NCBI GenBank assembly: GCA_945873625.1 | Contig: CAMCDS010000001.1 | Location: 160,764 to 224,763 of the forward strand | Length of the DNA stretch: 64,000 nt | DNA from: an uncultured Porphyromonadaceae bacterium | GTDB lineage: Bacteria; Bacteroidota; Bacteroidia; Bacteroidales; Muribaculaceae | Direction of reading: 5' to 3' | Shown here: piece after piece, positions 9,174 through 18,284 of the stretch | Layout: each line of letters starts with the position of its first letter | How positions within the stretch are numbered: the stretch's first letter is position 1 | The notes under the pieces: model-generated | Told to the model about the DNA's origin: nothing | What the model saw: the letters and a program-made list of their open reading frames with translations, nothing else | Database searches by the model: none | Program-made: the position numbers and the translations under genes

Positions 9174-9719
9174 TCAGTCCTCGGTGTTGACGTATATGTC
9201 GCGGAGATTGCGCACCTTACCGTCGAGGTCGAGTCCATACCCGATGATGAACTTCGGGGGTATTGAAAACGCCACATAGTCGGGCACGAAGCCGGTCTTC
9301 GAGCTTTCGGGCTTATGCAGCAGCGTCGCGAAGCGCACCGAAGCCGGATTGCGCTTCTTGAGGTCGCTGATCATCCTGTCGGCGGTGAGGCCGGTGTCGA
9401 CAATATCCTCGATAATAACAATGTCGCGTCCCTCGATGTTTTCCGGGAGGCCGATAATCTGCTTGACGGTGCCGGTCGACTGAGTGCCCTGATATGACGA
9501 ATATTTCACGAAGGCTATCTCGGCGTCGTTGATTCCGGCCTCGCGGAAGAGGTCGGCGGCGAAGATGAACGCGCCGTTGAGCACGCAGAGGAAGAGGGGC
9601 GATTTCCCTTCCAGATCGCGCCGCAGCTCGCCGGCCACGCGCTTCACCTGCTCTTGAATCTGCTCTTCGCGCAGAAAAGGTACGAATGTTAGTCCGTTGA
9701 CTTTAAGTTTGTTGTCCAT
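9174..9719 (-). CDS. hpt: Hypoxanthine phosphoribosyltransferase
   Basis: A 181-residue type I phosphoribosyltransferase for purine salvage, making IMP (and probably GMP) from the base and PRPP. The PRPP-binding motif VIIEDIVDTGLT is near residue 102, and the C-terminal YVAFSIPPKFIIGYGLDLDGK is typical of Hpt. It heads a minus-strand run with adk, which makes sense for nucleotide metabolism. Length is normal. Confidence 0.95.
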   Translation of the reverse strand: MDNKLKVNGLTFVPFLREEQIQEQVKRVAGELRRDLEGKSPLFLCVLNGAFIFAADLFREAGINDAEIAFVKYSSYQGTQSTGTVKQIIGLPENIEGRDIVIIEDIVDTGLTADRMISDLKKRNPASVRFATLLHKPESSKTGFVPDYVAFSIPPKFIIGYGLDLDGKVRNLRDIYVNTED

Positions 9720-9793
9720 GCCGCTCTAAGGGTATTTCCGGAAGAAAACTCCCTGTCGGGAATCCGTCCGGTTTCAAAATTACAAATTTGGGA

Positions 9794-9825
9794 CAAAGTT
9801 AGTGAAAATCTTTCGTCTCCGCAAC
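9794..9825 (-). promoter_or_regulatory. Candidate promoter for hpt-adk run
   Basis: Minus-strand TAACTTTG (9794-9801) preceded at 20 bp by GTTG (9822-9825). It abuts the end of the upstream glycosyltransferase gene. A second TAATTTTG-like box lies just downstream. Spacing fits Bacteroidota sigma-ABfr promoters. Confidence 0.45.
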
Positions 9826-9826
9826 T

Positions 9827-10849
9827 CTATCTGCCGGAATCGGCGTTTTCGTCTCTCTCCGGCGCGACAGCCGTGCCGGTGCGGCTGTCGGGCTGCCAGC
9901 GCGGGCGCCGCTTCACCTCCATATAGACCTTGGCGAGATACTCCCCCACCACCCCGAGGGCAAGCAGCAGCACTCCGGTGCAGAACCATATAGAGAGGAT
10001 GATGGAGGTCCATCCGGCTATCGTATGGTCAGTGAAGTAGCGGATGAGCACATATACGAGAATCACGGCGGCTATCGCCATGAAAGCCAGGCCGCAGCCG
10101 AGTATCATGCGCGCCGGGCGCACAGAGAACGAGGTAATGCCGTCGGCCGCGAAGTTGAGCATCCGGGCAAGCGGATATTTCGATTTTCCGTAGCGGCGCG
10201 GAGGGCGGTCGTAGTATACTCGCCCCTGCGTCATCCCCAGCATGGGCACTATGCCTCGCAGGAAAAGGTTGGTCTCCTCAAACCGCCCGAGGGCTTTGAG
10301 CGCCTTGGCCGAGAGAAGGCGGAAGTCGGCGTGGTCGCAGACGGTGCTGACGCCGAGGCTGCGACGCAGGCGATAGAACGCTTTGGCCGTCAGGACCTTG
10401 AATACATTGTCCGACTTACGCCTCCGCCTCACGCCATACACTATCTCATACCCCTTGGCGTAGAGGCGGAGCATGTCGGCTATGGCCTCGGGGCTGTCCT
10501 GCAGGTCGGCGTCGAGGCTCACGGCGGCATCGCATACGCACGCCACTTCGTCGAGCCCGGCCATGAGGGCATGCTGGTGGCCGGCGTTGGCCGCCAGTCG
10601 CAATCCCCTGACACGTCCGGGCCTGAGGCCGGCAAACTCTTCGATAAGACGCCACGTGGAGTCGGAAGAGCCGTCGTCGACATACAGCACGAAACTACCC
10701 TCGCGCGCAAGTCCGGCCGACACGAGCGAGTCGAGCGTATGCATCAGCACGCGCTGCGTCTCGGGCAACGCCTCGGCCTCGTCGAGGCAGGGCACCACGA
10801 GGGCCAGCAGCGGAGCGGGGCGTGAGAAGTCGGGCGGAGGGGTCTGCAT
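9827..10849 (-). CDS. Family 2 glycosyltransferase, DPM/GtrB-like, membrane-anchored
   Basis: A 340-residue protein with a GT-A fold: LVVPCLDEAE near residue 18, VDDGSSDSTW near 57 and the metal-binding SLDADLQDSP near 113. Two C-terminal membrane helices (about 245-267 and 280-305) place it in the GtrB/ArnC/DPM1 group, which transfers a sugar to a polyprenyl phosphate at the inner membrane. It starts 3 bp after the stop of the GT4 gene and is translationally close-coupled to it. Sugar and lipid acceptor are not known. Confidence 0.88.
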   Translation of the reverse strand: MQTPPPDFSRPAPLLALVVPCLDEAEALPETQRVLMHTLDSLVSAGLAREGSFVLYVDDGSSDSTWRLIEEFAGLRPGRVRGLRLAANAGHQHALMAGLDEVACVCDAAVSLDADLQDSPEAIADMLRLYAKGYEIVYGVRRRRKSDNVFKVLTAKAFYRLRRSLGVSTVCDHADFRLLSAKALKALGRFEETNLFLRGIVPMLGMTQGRVYYDRPPRRYGKSKYPLARMLNFAADGITSFSVRPARMILGCGLAFMAIAAVILVYVLIRYFTDHTIAGWTSIILSIWFCTGVLLLALGVVGEYLAKVYMEVKRRPRWQPDSRTGTAVAPERDENADSGR

Positions 10850-10852
10850 GGG

Positions 10853-12103
10853 TCAGAGGGTCAGCAGGTCGTTGAACAATGAGATATATCTTCCGGCTAC
10901 GGAAGCGGCCGAAAACCGCTCCTCCACCGAGCGCCGCATCCGCTCCCTCACCCCGGGGTCGGCGGAGAGCCTGATGCCCCTGCGGATGCCTTCGGCAAAC
11001 GCTTCGGCCGCCTTCGCGTCGTCATCGGGATAGCCGACGAGCACGCCCGTCGCTCCGTCGTCGATAATGTCGCCCTGCCCGCCGCGCAGAAACGCCACGG
11101 GCACGCAGCCGTAGGCCTGGGCCTCGACGAGCGTGCCGGGCAGATTCTCGAAAAGCGAGGGGGAGACAAGCAGGTCGGCGCCGGCATAGACTTCGGCCAG
11201 CGCTTCGGCGCCCGAGATGCGCCCGAGGTGGCGGTGGCTGATTCCGAAACGGGTGAGCGACGCCGCGTCTTTCACGTCGCCGAACGTGAGCAGCTCCATC
11301 GACGCCGCCTCCTCCGGATGCCGCCCGGCGAGTATGCGTGTGGCTTCGGCCAGAACCGGCAGTCCCTTTATCGGGGCGTCGACCCTCGCGGCCCCGAAGA
11401 GGAGCACGGTCTTGCCGACGTGCGGCCTGCGCTCCGGCCTGAGCGAAAGGTCGAAGGGATTGGGAATCACCGACACCGGCTGACCGGAGAGCAGCGATGA
11501 ACGCGCCGACTCACCTTTAAGCCAGTTGCTTACGGCCACATAATGAATTCCGCGCAGGTCGACCACCCGCTTCTTGCGCCTCCACGTCTTCTCCGAGAGG
11601 TCGGCAGGCGACGCCTTCGCGCCGAGCAGCGGACAGTCGCCGCAGCAGCGCTCAAAGCGGCGGCAGTCGAAGGCATGATGACATATGCCGGTGAAGTTCC
11701 ATTCGTCGTGCATCGTCCAGACTATCGGCTTTCCGGTCTCGACAAGTTTTCTCACCCCCTTGAGCGAGAGCATCCCCTGGTTCACCCATGCGAGGCATAC
11801 CACGTCGGCCTCCTTCACGAGCGGATGGCGCCAGAGAGGCAGCCCCTCTTCCGCCGTGTCTATCTGAAAGAGTGTGCTCCGGTTAAGCCCGTTGGCAAGA
11901 AATATCTTTAGCCGTTCGGCGAGAAACGCCTGCCGGATGCGCCGCCCGGATGCCGCACGCACCACAAACGGAGAATCGGTGCGCTTCTCGCATACGAGCA
12001 TGCGCGCGTCGACGCCGCGGGCGCGCAACGCATCCATAAGGCGCAGGCTCACGATAGCGGCCCCGCCGGTGTCGTCTGAACGGGAGATTATCACTACCTT
12101 CAT
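10853..12103 (-). CDS. Family 4 glycosyltransferase
   Basis: A 416-residue GT-B enzyme. The N-terminus (SRSDDTGGAAIVSLRLMDAL) matches the donor-independent domain of GT4 enzymes that build surface polysaccharides; the C-terminal domain contains the VSPSLFENLPGTLVEAQAYG donor-binding motif with the key E-x7-E pattern. A middle HHAFDCRRFERCCGDC stretch with several cysteines is common in Bacteroidales WcaC-like proteins. It lies 17 bp after folA and 3 bp before the GT2 gene. Product is unknown. Confidence 0.88.
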   Translation of the reverse strand: MKVVIISRSDDTGGAAIVSLRLMDALRARGVDARMLVCEKRTDSPFVVRAASGRRIRQAFLAERLKIFLANGLNRSTLFQIDTAEEGLPLWRHPLVKEADVVCLAWVNQGMLSLKGVRKLVETGKPIVWTMHDEWNFTGICHHAFDCRRFERCCGDCPLLGAKASPADLSEKTWRRKKRVVDLRGIHYVAVSNWLKGESARSSLLSGQPVSVIPNPFDLSLRPERRPHVGKTVLLFGAARVDAPIKGLPVLAEATRILAGRHPEEAASMELLTFGDVKDAASLTRFGISHRHLGRISGAEALAEVYAGADLLVSPSLFENLPGTLVEAQAYGCVPVAFLRGGQGDIIDDGATGVLVGYPDDDAKAAEAFAEGIRRGIRLSADPGVRERMRRSVEERFSAASVAGRYISLFNDLLTL

Positions 12104-12120
12104 GGTCTCGCTGCTGATGT

Positions 12121-12720
12121 TCAGGGCTTTCTGCGCAAGGCGGTGAATCGATAATTCAATCCTTCATGGCAACCGGCCTCCTCCTCGAAACTCTCGTCGG
12201 GACGCCATTCCTCCGGGTCGAACTCCGGGAAGAACGTGTCGGCGTCGGGGAAAGTGGCCTCTACCCTTGTGATATACATGCGCGAGGCCAGCGGCAGCAT
12301 CGCCTTGTAGAGGCGGCCTCCGCCGAGGATGAAAGGCATCGGGTCCGACGCGCACATGGCCAGGGCCTCTTCGGGCGACGAGGCTTTTTCGCCTCCCTCG
12401 GGACGGAAATCCGGGTCGGTGCTCACCACTATGTTGCGGCGGCCGGGGAGCGCCCCTTTCGGGAGCGACAACCACGTGTTGCGCCCCATTATTACCGGGT
12501 GGCCCATGGTCAGCCTCTTGAAATGGCGCAGGTCGGCGGGCAGGTGCCAGGGCATGGTGCCGGCGCGCCCTATCGCCCGGTCGTCGCCCATGGCGACAAT
12601 CAGTGCGGTCTCCTTGGGACGCCCTGTGGAGGAATTGAACACGCTGAACGGATGGAGCGAGGCGATGTCCTTCTCGCGGTCGGTGTCGGAGGTGTTGGGG
12701 AAAGCTATGGTCTGTTCCAT
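12121..12720 (-). CDS. folA: Dihydrofolate reductase
   Basis: A 199-residue enzyme that reduces dihydrofolate to tetrahydrofolate with NADPH. After a roughly 37-residue N-terminal extension the core begins ALIVAMGDDRAIGRAGTMPW; the folate-binding GxMPWHLPADL and the VIMGRNTW and FILGGGRLYK NADPH motifs are present. An alternative start further in would remove the extension, but I see no ATG close to the core start, so 12720 is used. It directly follows thyA, whose product is its substrate. Confidence 0.94.
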   Translation of the reverse strand: MEQTIAFPNTSDTDREKDIASLHPFSVFNSSTGRPKETALIVAMGDDRAIGRAGTMPWHLPADLRHFKRLTMGHPVIMGRNTWLSLPKGALPGRRNIVVSTDPDFRPEGGEKASSPEEALAMCASDPMPFILGGGRLYKAMLPLASRMYITRVEATFPDADTFFPEFDPEEWRPDESFEEEAGCHEGLNYRFTALRRKP

Positions 12721-12749
12721 GATTATGCTTTTTTGGGTGTGGCCGGCGG

Positions 12750-13544
12750 TCAGACGCTCACTTCCCCCTTGATGGCCGGCCAGGGGTCGTAGCCTTCGAG
12801 GGTGAAGTCGTCGTAGCTGAAGCCGAATATGTCTTTCACTTCGGGGTTGAGGCGCATCACAGGCAGGGCGCGAGGCGTGCGGCTAAGCTGCTCATGCACC
12901 TGGTCGAGGTGGTTGAGGTATATATGCAGGTCGCCGAAGGTATGCACGAACTCTCCCGGCTGCAGGCCGCACACCTGCGCCATCATCATCGTGAGCAGCG
13001 AATAGGAGGCGATGTTGAAGGGCACGCCGAGGAAGGAGTCGGCGCTCCTCTGGTAGAGCTGCAGCGAGAGGCGTCCGTCGTTGACGTAGAACTGGAAGAA
13101 GGCGTGGCAGGGCGGCAGGTTCATGCGGTCGAGATCGGCCACGTTCCACGCGCTTACAATGATGCGGCGCGAGTCGGGGTTATAGCGTATGTCTTCGACG
13201 GCACGCGAAATCTGGTCGATTGCCTCGCCGTCGTATCCCGGCCACGAACGCCACTGATAGCCGTAGATGTGTCCGAGGTCGCCGTCGGGGTCGGCCCATT
13301 CGTTCCATATCCTCACTCCGCGTTCCTGAAGCCAGCGGGCGTTGGTGTCGCCCCGGAGAAACCACAGCAGCTCGTAGATGATGCTTTTCAGATGCACCTT
13401 CTTGGTGGTGAGCAGCGGAAAGCCCTTGCTGAGGTCGAAGCGGGTCTGATAGCCGAATACGGAGATGGTTCCCGTTCCGGTGCGGTCGGTCTTGCGGTGG
13501 CCGTTTTCAAGTATATGTCTGAGGAGGTCGTGGTATTGTTTCAT
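12750..13544 (-). CDS. thyA: Thymidylate synthase
   Basis: A 264-residue ThyA that methylates dUMP to dTMP using methylene-tetrahydrofolate. The catalytic cysteine is in [12 protein letters not shown] near residue 146, and [17 protein letters not shown] binds dUMP. Length equals the E. coli enzyme. It is followed after 29 bp by folA, the usual pairing because ThyA makes dihydrofolate. Confidence 0.98.
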   Translation of the reverse strand: MKQYHDLLRHILENGHRKTDRTGTGTISVFGYQTRFDLSKGFPLLTTKKVHLKSIIYELLWFLRGDTNARWLQERGVRIWNEWADPDGDLGHIYGYQWRSWPGYDGEAIDQISRAVEDIRYNPDSRRIIVSAWNVADLDRMNLPPCHAFFQFYVNDGRLSLQLYQRSADSFLGVPFNIASYSLLTMMMAQVCGLQPGEFVHTFGDLHIYLNHLDQVHEQLSRTPRALPVMRLNPEVKDIFGFSYDDFTLEGYDPWPAIKGEVSV

Positions 13545-13566
13545 GTCGTTGTTCGGTATTTGTCAG

Positions 13567-14388
13567 CTATACTCCGCCGCTCTTGGCGCGTTTCATCAGC
13601 GGGGTGGCGGCCCGGTTGCGTCCCGACTGCCACCTGATGGCCCCGTCGGGACAGCGGTCCACGCATTTCATGCAGCGCACACACCTCTGGTCGTCGACGT
13701 AGCGCCCCACCACCTTCACACACCCTGCCGGACACACGTCTTCGCATATAAGGCATCCCGTGCATCTGTCGGGGTCGATTTCTATCCGGTAGGCGGCGTT
13801 GCTTCCGGCTATGCTAAGGACAGTGCCTACGGGGCACACCGTGTTGCAGAACCCGCGTCCCCACAGCACTGACACAGCCGCCATGGCGAGGAGGCTCGCC
13901 GCTCCGGCGGCTATCCCCGTAGCGGCCCCTATCCCGAGACCTGCGGCGGCGAGGGCCGAGGCGTCGGGCCTGGCCACCGCCGCGATGTTGGCGAAAATGT
14001 TCCACGGCTCAATCAGCGCCGGCACCACCGTGATACCGGCTATAAGGCAGATGGCATAGACGGCGAGGATATGATAGCGCGCCTGCCGGCGGGGCCGGTA
14101 GCGGTAGCGGCGGCGCGAAGCCGGAAGAAACCGGCGCAGGCGCGAGGCGATGTCGATCAGGGTTCCCGCCGGACAGACAGTGGCGCAGTAGATACGGCCG
14201 TAGATGATGGTAATCACAAGCCAGAAAAGCGTCGCCCCGAGGGCAACGGAAATCATCGAGGGGATAATCTGGCTCCTGAACGAGAGGGTGCCGAGGCGGC
14301 CCGCCCATCCGCCCGCAAACACGTAGGCCACCGACAGGACCAGAAACAGCCCTGCCAGTATCAGACGTGTCTTGCGGAGGTTTTTCAT
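13567..14388 (-). CDS. NapH/YccM-like membrane protein with two [4Fe-4S] clusters
   Basis: A 273-residue inner-membrane protein with about four hydrophobic helices, two CxxxCPxGT motifs (ATVCPAGTL near residue 90 and NTVCPVGTV near 182) and a C-terminal double ferredoxin region with CxxCxxxCP motifs (CTGCLICEDVCP and CVRCMKCVDRCP). Such proteins pass electrons from the quinol pool to periplasmic or cytoplasmic partners. The partner here is not obvious; an UbiA-type prenyltransferase gene lies 12 bp upstream, hinting at a quinone link (inference). Confidence 0.82.
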   Translation of the reverse strand: MKNLRKTRLILAGLFLVLSVAYVFAGGWAGRLGTLSFRSQIIPSMISVALGATLFWLVITIIYGRIYCATVCPAGTLIDIASRLRRFLPASRRRYRYRPRRQARYHILAVYAICLIAGITVVPALIEPWNIFANIAAVARPDASALAAAGLGIGAATGIAAGAASLLAMAAVSVLWGRGFCNTVCPVGTVLSIAGSNAAYRIEIDPDRCTGCLICEDVCPAGCVKVVGRYVDDQRCVRCMKCVDRCPDGAIRWQSGRNRAATPLMKRAKSGGV

Positions 14389-14400
14389 TTCGGTAAGGTG

Positions 14401-15372
14401 TCAGAATATGGTCAGCGCGCTGTCGTCGGGCGCTCCGATGAAGAGCGACGTAATCAGTATGGCGACGGCCATGACAAGCATGTTGAGGTTGACGGCCAAC
14501 TGCATTTTTCCGCTGTCGGCCTTGGGATTGTCAAGCAGGAAGCCGAGGCGGCAGTTCACGGCCAGCGCAATGGCAGGCACAGGCATGTACATCCACCAGT
14601 CGGGCAGGTTCTGCGCCACGCAGAGCAGCGCTATAACGACGGTCCAAACGACTCCGTTGCCGAAGAACAACGCCTTTGCGAGCCCTTTGCGCCCCTTCAT
14701 CGGCAGGGTGTTGCGTCCGTAGCTTCCGTCGTGCTCGATATGGAAGATATTGTGGGTGATGTTGCAGTTCACTGCCATTAGTCCCATGACGACGGCTATG
14801 TAGAGCGCCGGGCTGACGTCGTAGAAGTTGAGCAGCCTGTTGGCCTCGTGGCCCGACTGCGTCAGCGTGGTGCCTATGACGGCTATCGGGCCGAAGAGAA
14901 TGAACGTGGTCAGCACTCCCCAGGGGGTGCGTATCGCAGGCCGGGGGCCTGCGAAGGCAAAGAACACGGTAACAGCCACCGCCGCGCCGACGAGCAGCAC
15001 CCAGAATCCGGCCATGGCGAGCAGCGCGAGGCCGATGATGGCGTCCATGATGAGGAGGCCTATCGCGGCCTCCCGGAGCACGGTGGCCTTGGGGATAGAG
15101 TCGATGTCGGACTGCGCGTCATCGTCGTCGAGGTCTTCGTGTCGCGCCTTCATGTCGTTGTAGCAGCACCAGAACGAGCCGGAGAGCTGCGAGAGCACGG
15201 CGAAGATGAGGCAGAGCGTGGCGGGGAGCAGCTCCATGTTGCCGCGCAGGGCCGCGGCGCCCGTGCCGGCTACCACGCACGCCAGCGAGATCAGCAGCAT
15301 GCGCGTATGGGCGGCCCGGGCAAGCATTCCGGTTACGGATGTCGATTCGTAGATAGGGTTTGTTTCAGCCAT
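14401..15372 (-). CDS. UbiA-superfamily prenyltransferase-like protein
   Basis: A 323-residue protein with eight or nine predicted membrane helices. The segment CCYNDMKARHEDLDDDD near residue 70 resembles the Asp-rich prenyl-diphosphate motif of UbiA/MenA enzymes, but is not the standard NDxxDxxxD, and the second Asp-rich loop is weak (NITHNIFHIEHDG near 200). It could be a MenA-like enzyme or a divergent paralogue with another lipid substrate. It is 12 bp from the ferredoxin gene downstream and 60 bp from the YeiH gene upstream. Confidence 0.68.
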   Translation of the reverse strand: MAETNPIYESTSVTGMLARAAHTRMLLISLACVVAGTGAAALRGNMELLPATLCLIFAVLSQLSGSFWCCYNDMKARHEDLDDDDAQSDIDSIPKATVLREAAIGLLIMDAIIGLALLAMAGFWVLLVGAAVAVTVFFAFAGPRPAIRTPWGVLTTFILFGPIAVIGTTLTQSGHEANRLLNFYDVSPALYIAVVMGLMAVNCNITHNIFHIEHDGSYGRNTLPMKGRKGLAKALFFGNGVVWTVVIALLCVAQNLPDWWMYMPVPAIALAVNCRLGFLLDNPKADSGKMQLAVNLNMLVMAVAILITSLFIGAPDDSALTIF

Positions 15373-15432
15373 AATGTTATGAAAAGAAAAAGAAGATTGA
15401 TGATAATAGATTCAGCTGAAAGGGGCGGTGCG

Positions 15433-16455
15433 TCAGTCGATTGTATAGAGCACCACAAACAGGCTCGTGGCCCCGATGGCCACCCAGAGCGTTATGGCCT
15501 GGATGAGCGGCTTGACGCCTACCGAGCGGATGACGCCGATGCTGAGGCTCGCGCCGATGGCGAAGAGCACGGCTATCAGAGCCTGCTTGGCCACGACCAC
15601 GATGCTGTCGTAGACCGGACGGAGCGTCTCGGCGGCTCCGGCGGGCGTATAGGTGTTGATCACCATGGCGAGCACGAAGAGAAGGATGAACCAGGGGATG
15701 CTGATTTTAGCCTTGCCTTCGCCCGAAGGCTGCTTGCGGAACACCCACATCGTAACGAACGCCAGCGGAATTATCCAGAGGGCGCGCGTGCACTTGATGA
15801 GCGTGGCGAGCTCGCAGGCCACGGGGCCGTAGGCGTCGCCGGCGCCTACCACGGAGCTGGTGTCGTGGATGGCTATGGCCGCCCACGTGCCGAACTGCTC
15901 CTGCGAGAGACCGAGGAAATGACCCATCGGAGGGAAGATGAAGAGGGCTATGGCGTTGAGGATGAAGATTACGCCGAGCGACACGGCCATCTCGTTCTCA
16001 TTGGCCTTGATCACTCCGCCCACGGCCGCTATGGCGCTGCCGCCGCAGATGGCCGTGCCGGCCGAGATGAGATATGAGGTCTTCTCCTGGATGCGCATGT
16101 AGCGGCCGAGCATCACGCCGATGACCATCACGCCGATGACCGACACTACGGTGAAGAGCATGCCGTCGGCTCCCGACTGCAGCGACTTCTGGAGGTTCAT
16201 GCCGAAACCGAGACCCACCACCGAAGCCTGAAGCAGATACTTCGAGAGCTTCTTGTTGAACTTCGGATAGGGGATGCCGAAGATGAATGCGAACGCCAGA
16301 CCGACGAAGAGAGCCACCGGAGGCGTAATCCACGATTTCCCGACGCCGGGGATGGCGCCGAACGGAATTATCATCACAAGCATAAGCACCCAATAGAGCC
16401 ATCTGCCCGCCTGCCTGAGAGGAGAAGAGGTAGCGGAGTTTGATTGATGTGTCAT
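15433..16455 (-). CDS. YeiH/UPF0324 family putative sulfate exporter
   Basis: A 340-residue polytopic membrane protein. Family segments are clear: LSKYLLQASVVGLGFGMNL near residue 72, SAGTAICGGSAIAAVG near 130 and AIHDTSSVVGAG near 195. Annotated elsewhere as putative sulfate exporters, but the true substrate is poorly established. It is the first gene of the minus-strand run reaching down to the glycosyltransferases, and diverges from the TolC gene. Confidence 0.9.
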   Translation of the reverse strand: MTHQSNSATSSPLRQAGRWLYWVLMLVMIIPFGAIPGVGKSWITPPVALFVGLAFAFIFGIPYPKFNKKLSKYLLQASVVGLGFGMNLQKSLQSGADGMLFTVVSVIGVMVIGVMLGRYMRIQEKTSYLISAGTAICGGSAIAAVGGVIKANENEMAVSLGVIFILNAIALFIFPPMGHFLGLSQEQFGTWAAIAIHDTSSVVGAGDAYGPVACELATLIKCTRALWIIPLAFVTMWVFRKQPSGEGKAKISIPWFILLFVLAMVINTYTPAGAAETLRPVYDSIVVVAKQALIAVLFAIGASLSIGVIRSVGVKPLIQAITLWVAIGATSLFVVLYTID

Positions 16456-16482
16456 TTTTAAATCTCTTGTTATTGCTTATTG

Positions 16483-16490
16483 CAAAAGTA
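16483..16490 (-). promoter_or_regulatory. -7 box upstream of YeiH gene
   Basis: TACTTTTG on the minus strand, 28 bp before the YeiH start codon, fits the TAnnTTTG consensus. No good -33 TTTG is seen at the right distance. Confidence 0.35.
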
Positions 16491-16628
16491 GTAAATCTTT
16501 TTGAAATAGCGGCACTGCCGGCCGGAAAATAAGGGAGAGATTGGAAATACCGGTGAAAAATATGGACTATTTTTCGGTTTCGGGATATATTGTCGGCAAT
16601 CTATTGGTGATATTAAACAAATTAGCCG

Positions 16629-16636
16629 TAAATTTG
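16629..16636 (+). promoter_or_regulatory. -7 box upstream of TolC operon
   Basis: TAAATTTG matches TAnnTTTG, with an imperfect TTG element about 22 bp upstream (16604-16606). It gives a leader of about 135 nt before the TolC start at 16780. The 324-bp divergent gap contains nothing else that I recognise. Confidence 0.4.
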
Positions 16637-16779
16637 TAGTCAAAATAGGACATTTTTATTTTCAGACCGGCGATAGTCCGGATTGATTCCACTTGTCTGA
16701 CGTGTCTTATCAAGCGTCTGCCGCGTTTCCGGGCCATGCCCGCGGAGTGGCGGCCGGGCGCCGGCAAATCAAGGTTATT

Positions 16780-18225
16780 ATGATTAAAGGAAAAGGCTTA
16801 TTACTCGCCGTGGCGGCTTCGTCGTTCATGCTTCCGGCATGGGGGCAGACGGTGAGTCTCGACTCCTGCCGCCACATGGCCGTGCACAACAACAAGACCA
16901 TACGCATGGCCGAAGAAGGCATCATCGGCGCCGGCTACCGCAAGAAGGCGGCCACGGCGGCCTATCTACCGGGCATCGACTTCACCGGTGGATATATGTA
17001 CAACCAGCAGCAGATAGAGCTTCTGGCCGAAAACGCCATGCTCCCTACTCTGAAATTCGACCCGGCCACAGGTAAATACAACCCCAACCTCCTGACCGGG
17101 CCCGACGGTATTCCGGTCAAAAACCCGCAGACGGGGAAATACATACCCTCGGAGGTGGCCGTAATTCCGAAGGAGGCCATGGTCTACGACACGCACAACG
17201 TGTTTGCCGGAGCCTTCACCCTCACCCAGCCCGTATTCATGGGCGGACAGATACGCGCCCTCAACCAGATCACGCGCTATGCCGAGAAGCTGGCCGTGGC
17301 CATGCGCAACTCGGCAGTGCAAGACATCATCTACGCCGTCGACGAGGCCTACTGGCAGGTGGTTTCGCTCAAAGAGAAGAAGCGCCTAGCCGAGAGCTTC
17401 GTGAATCTCGTCGACACGCTCCGCTTCAACGTCAACGCCATGCTCCGCGCCGGAGTGGCCACGCGCAGCGACTCGCTGCAGGTGGAGGTGAAATACAACG
17501 AGGCCTGCATCGCACTCACAAAAGTGGAGAACGGCCTAACCCTCTCGCGCATGGCCCTCGCGCAGATATGCGGACTCCCCGTCGACACCCGGATGGAGCT
17601 TGAAGACGAGCAGCTCAAGGGCGCCGCGCAGCTGCCCCGCGAGCTTACCCTCGACATGGCCGACGTATATGCCCGCCGTCAGGACCTCTCGGCTCTGCGC
17701 CACGGCATCGACATAGCCCGCCACAAAGCGAAGTTCGACCTCGGCAACATGCTGCCGAAGGTGGCTCTCGTCGGAGCCTACAGCTTCTCAAACCCCAACG
17801 TGAACCACGGATTCGAAAAGAAATTCGGCGGAGGATTCAGCGTCGGCGCCACGCTCACCATCCCCCTCTGGCACTGGGGCGGACGCTACAACCAGTACAA
17901 GGCCGCACAGACTACCACCAAGATAGCCGAACTCGCCCTGGCCGACGCCGAGGAGAAGGTTGAGCTGCAGGTGAACCAGGCCAAGTTCTCATATCAGGAG
18001 GCTTTCAAGACCTACGAGATGACCGTCAGCAACATGAAGGCCGCCAACGAGAACCTCCGCAACGCCGAGATAGGTTTCCGCGAAGGCGTGCTCACCACCG
18101 ACGACGTGATCGGAGCGCAGACAGCATGGCTGAAGGCCAACTCGGAACGGATCGACTCCGAAATCGGAATACGCCTCTGCAACGTCTATCTCTCGAAGGT
18201 GCTCGGCACGCTCGACGAAAACTGA
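16780..18225 (+). CDS. TolC-family outer-membrane efflux protein
   Basis: A 481-residue protein with signal peptide (MIKGKGLLLAVAASS to about residue 24, cut before QTVSLDSCRHMA). Two long helical repeats rich in Ala, Glu, Asn and Gln, with LTQPVFMGGQIRA and LTIPLWHWGGRYNQ as the two beta-strand segments, identify the TolC family. It forms the trimeric outer-membrane and periplasmic duct of an efflux machine. The start at 16780 gives a proper signal peptide; the longer frame from 16693 has no signal character. A 60-bp gap leads to the adaptor gene. Confidence 0.94.
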   Translation: MIKGKGLLLAVAASSFMLPAWGQTVSLDSCRHMAVHNNKTIRMAEEGIIGAGYRKKAATAAYLPGIDFTGGYMYNQQQIELLAENAMLPTLKFDPATGKYNPNLLTGPDGIPVKNPQTGKYIPSEVAVIPKEAMVYDTHNVFAGAFTLTQPVFMGGQIRALNQITRYAEKLAVAMRNSAVQDIIYAVDEAYWQVVSLKEKKRLAESFVNLVDTLRFNVNAMLRAGVATRSDSLQVEVKYNEACIALTKVENGLTLSRMALAQICGLPVDTRMELEDEQLKGAAQLPRELTLDMADVYARRQDLSALRHGIDIARHKAKFDLGNMLPKVALVGAYSFSNPNVNHGFEKKFGGGFSVGATLTIPLWHWGGRYNQYKAAQTTTKIAELALADAEEKVELQVNQAKFSYQEAFKTYEMTVSNMKAANENLRNAEIGFREGVLTTDDVIGAQTAWLKANSERIDSEIGIRLCNVYLSKVLGTLDEN

Positions 18226-18284
18226 CACACTCCTCACCAAGCCACTGAACAAGAAGTTCCACACACATTCATACTTATACCGAC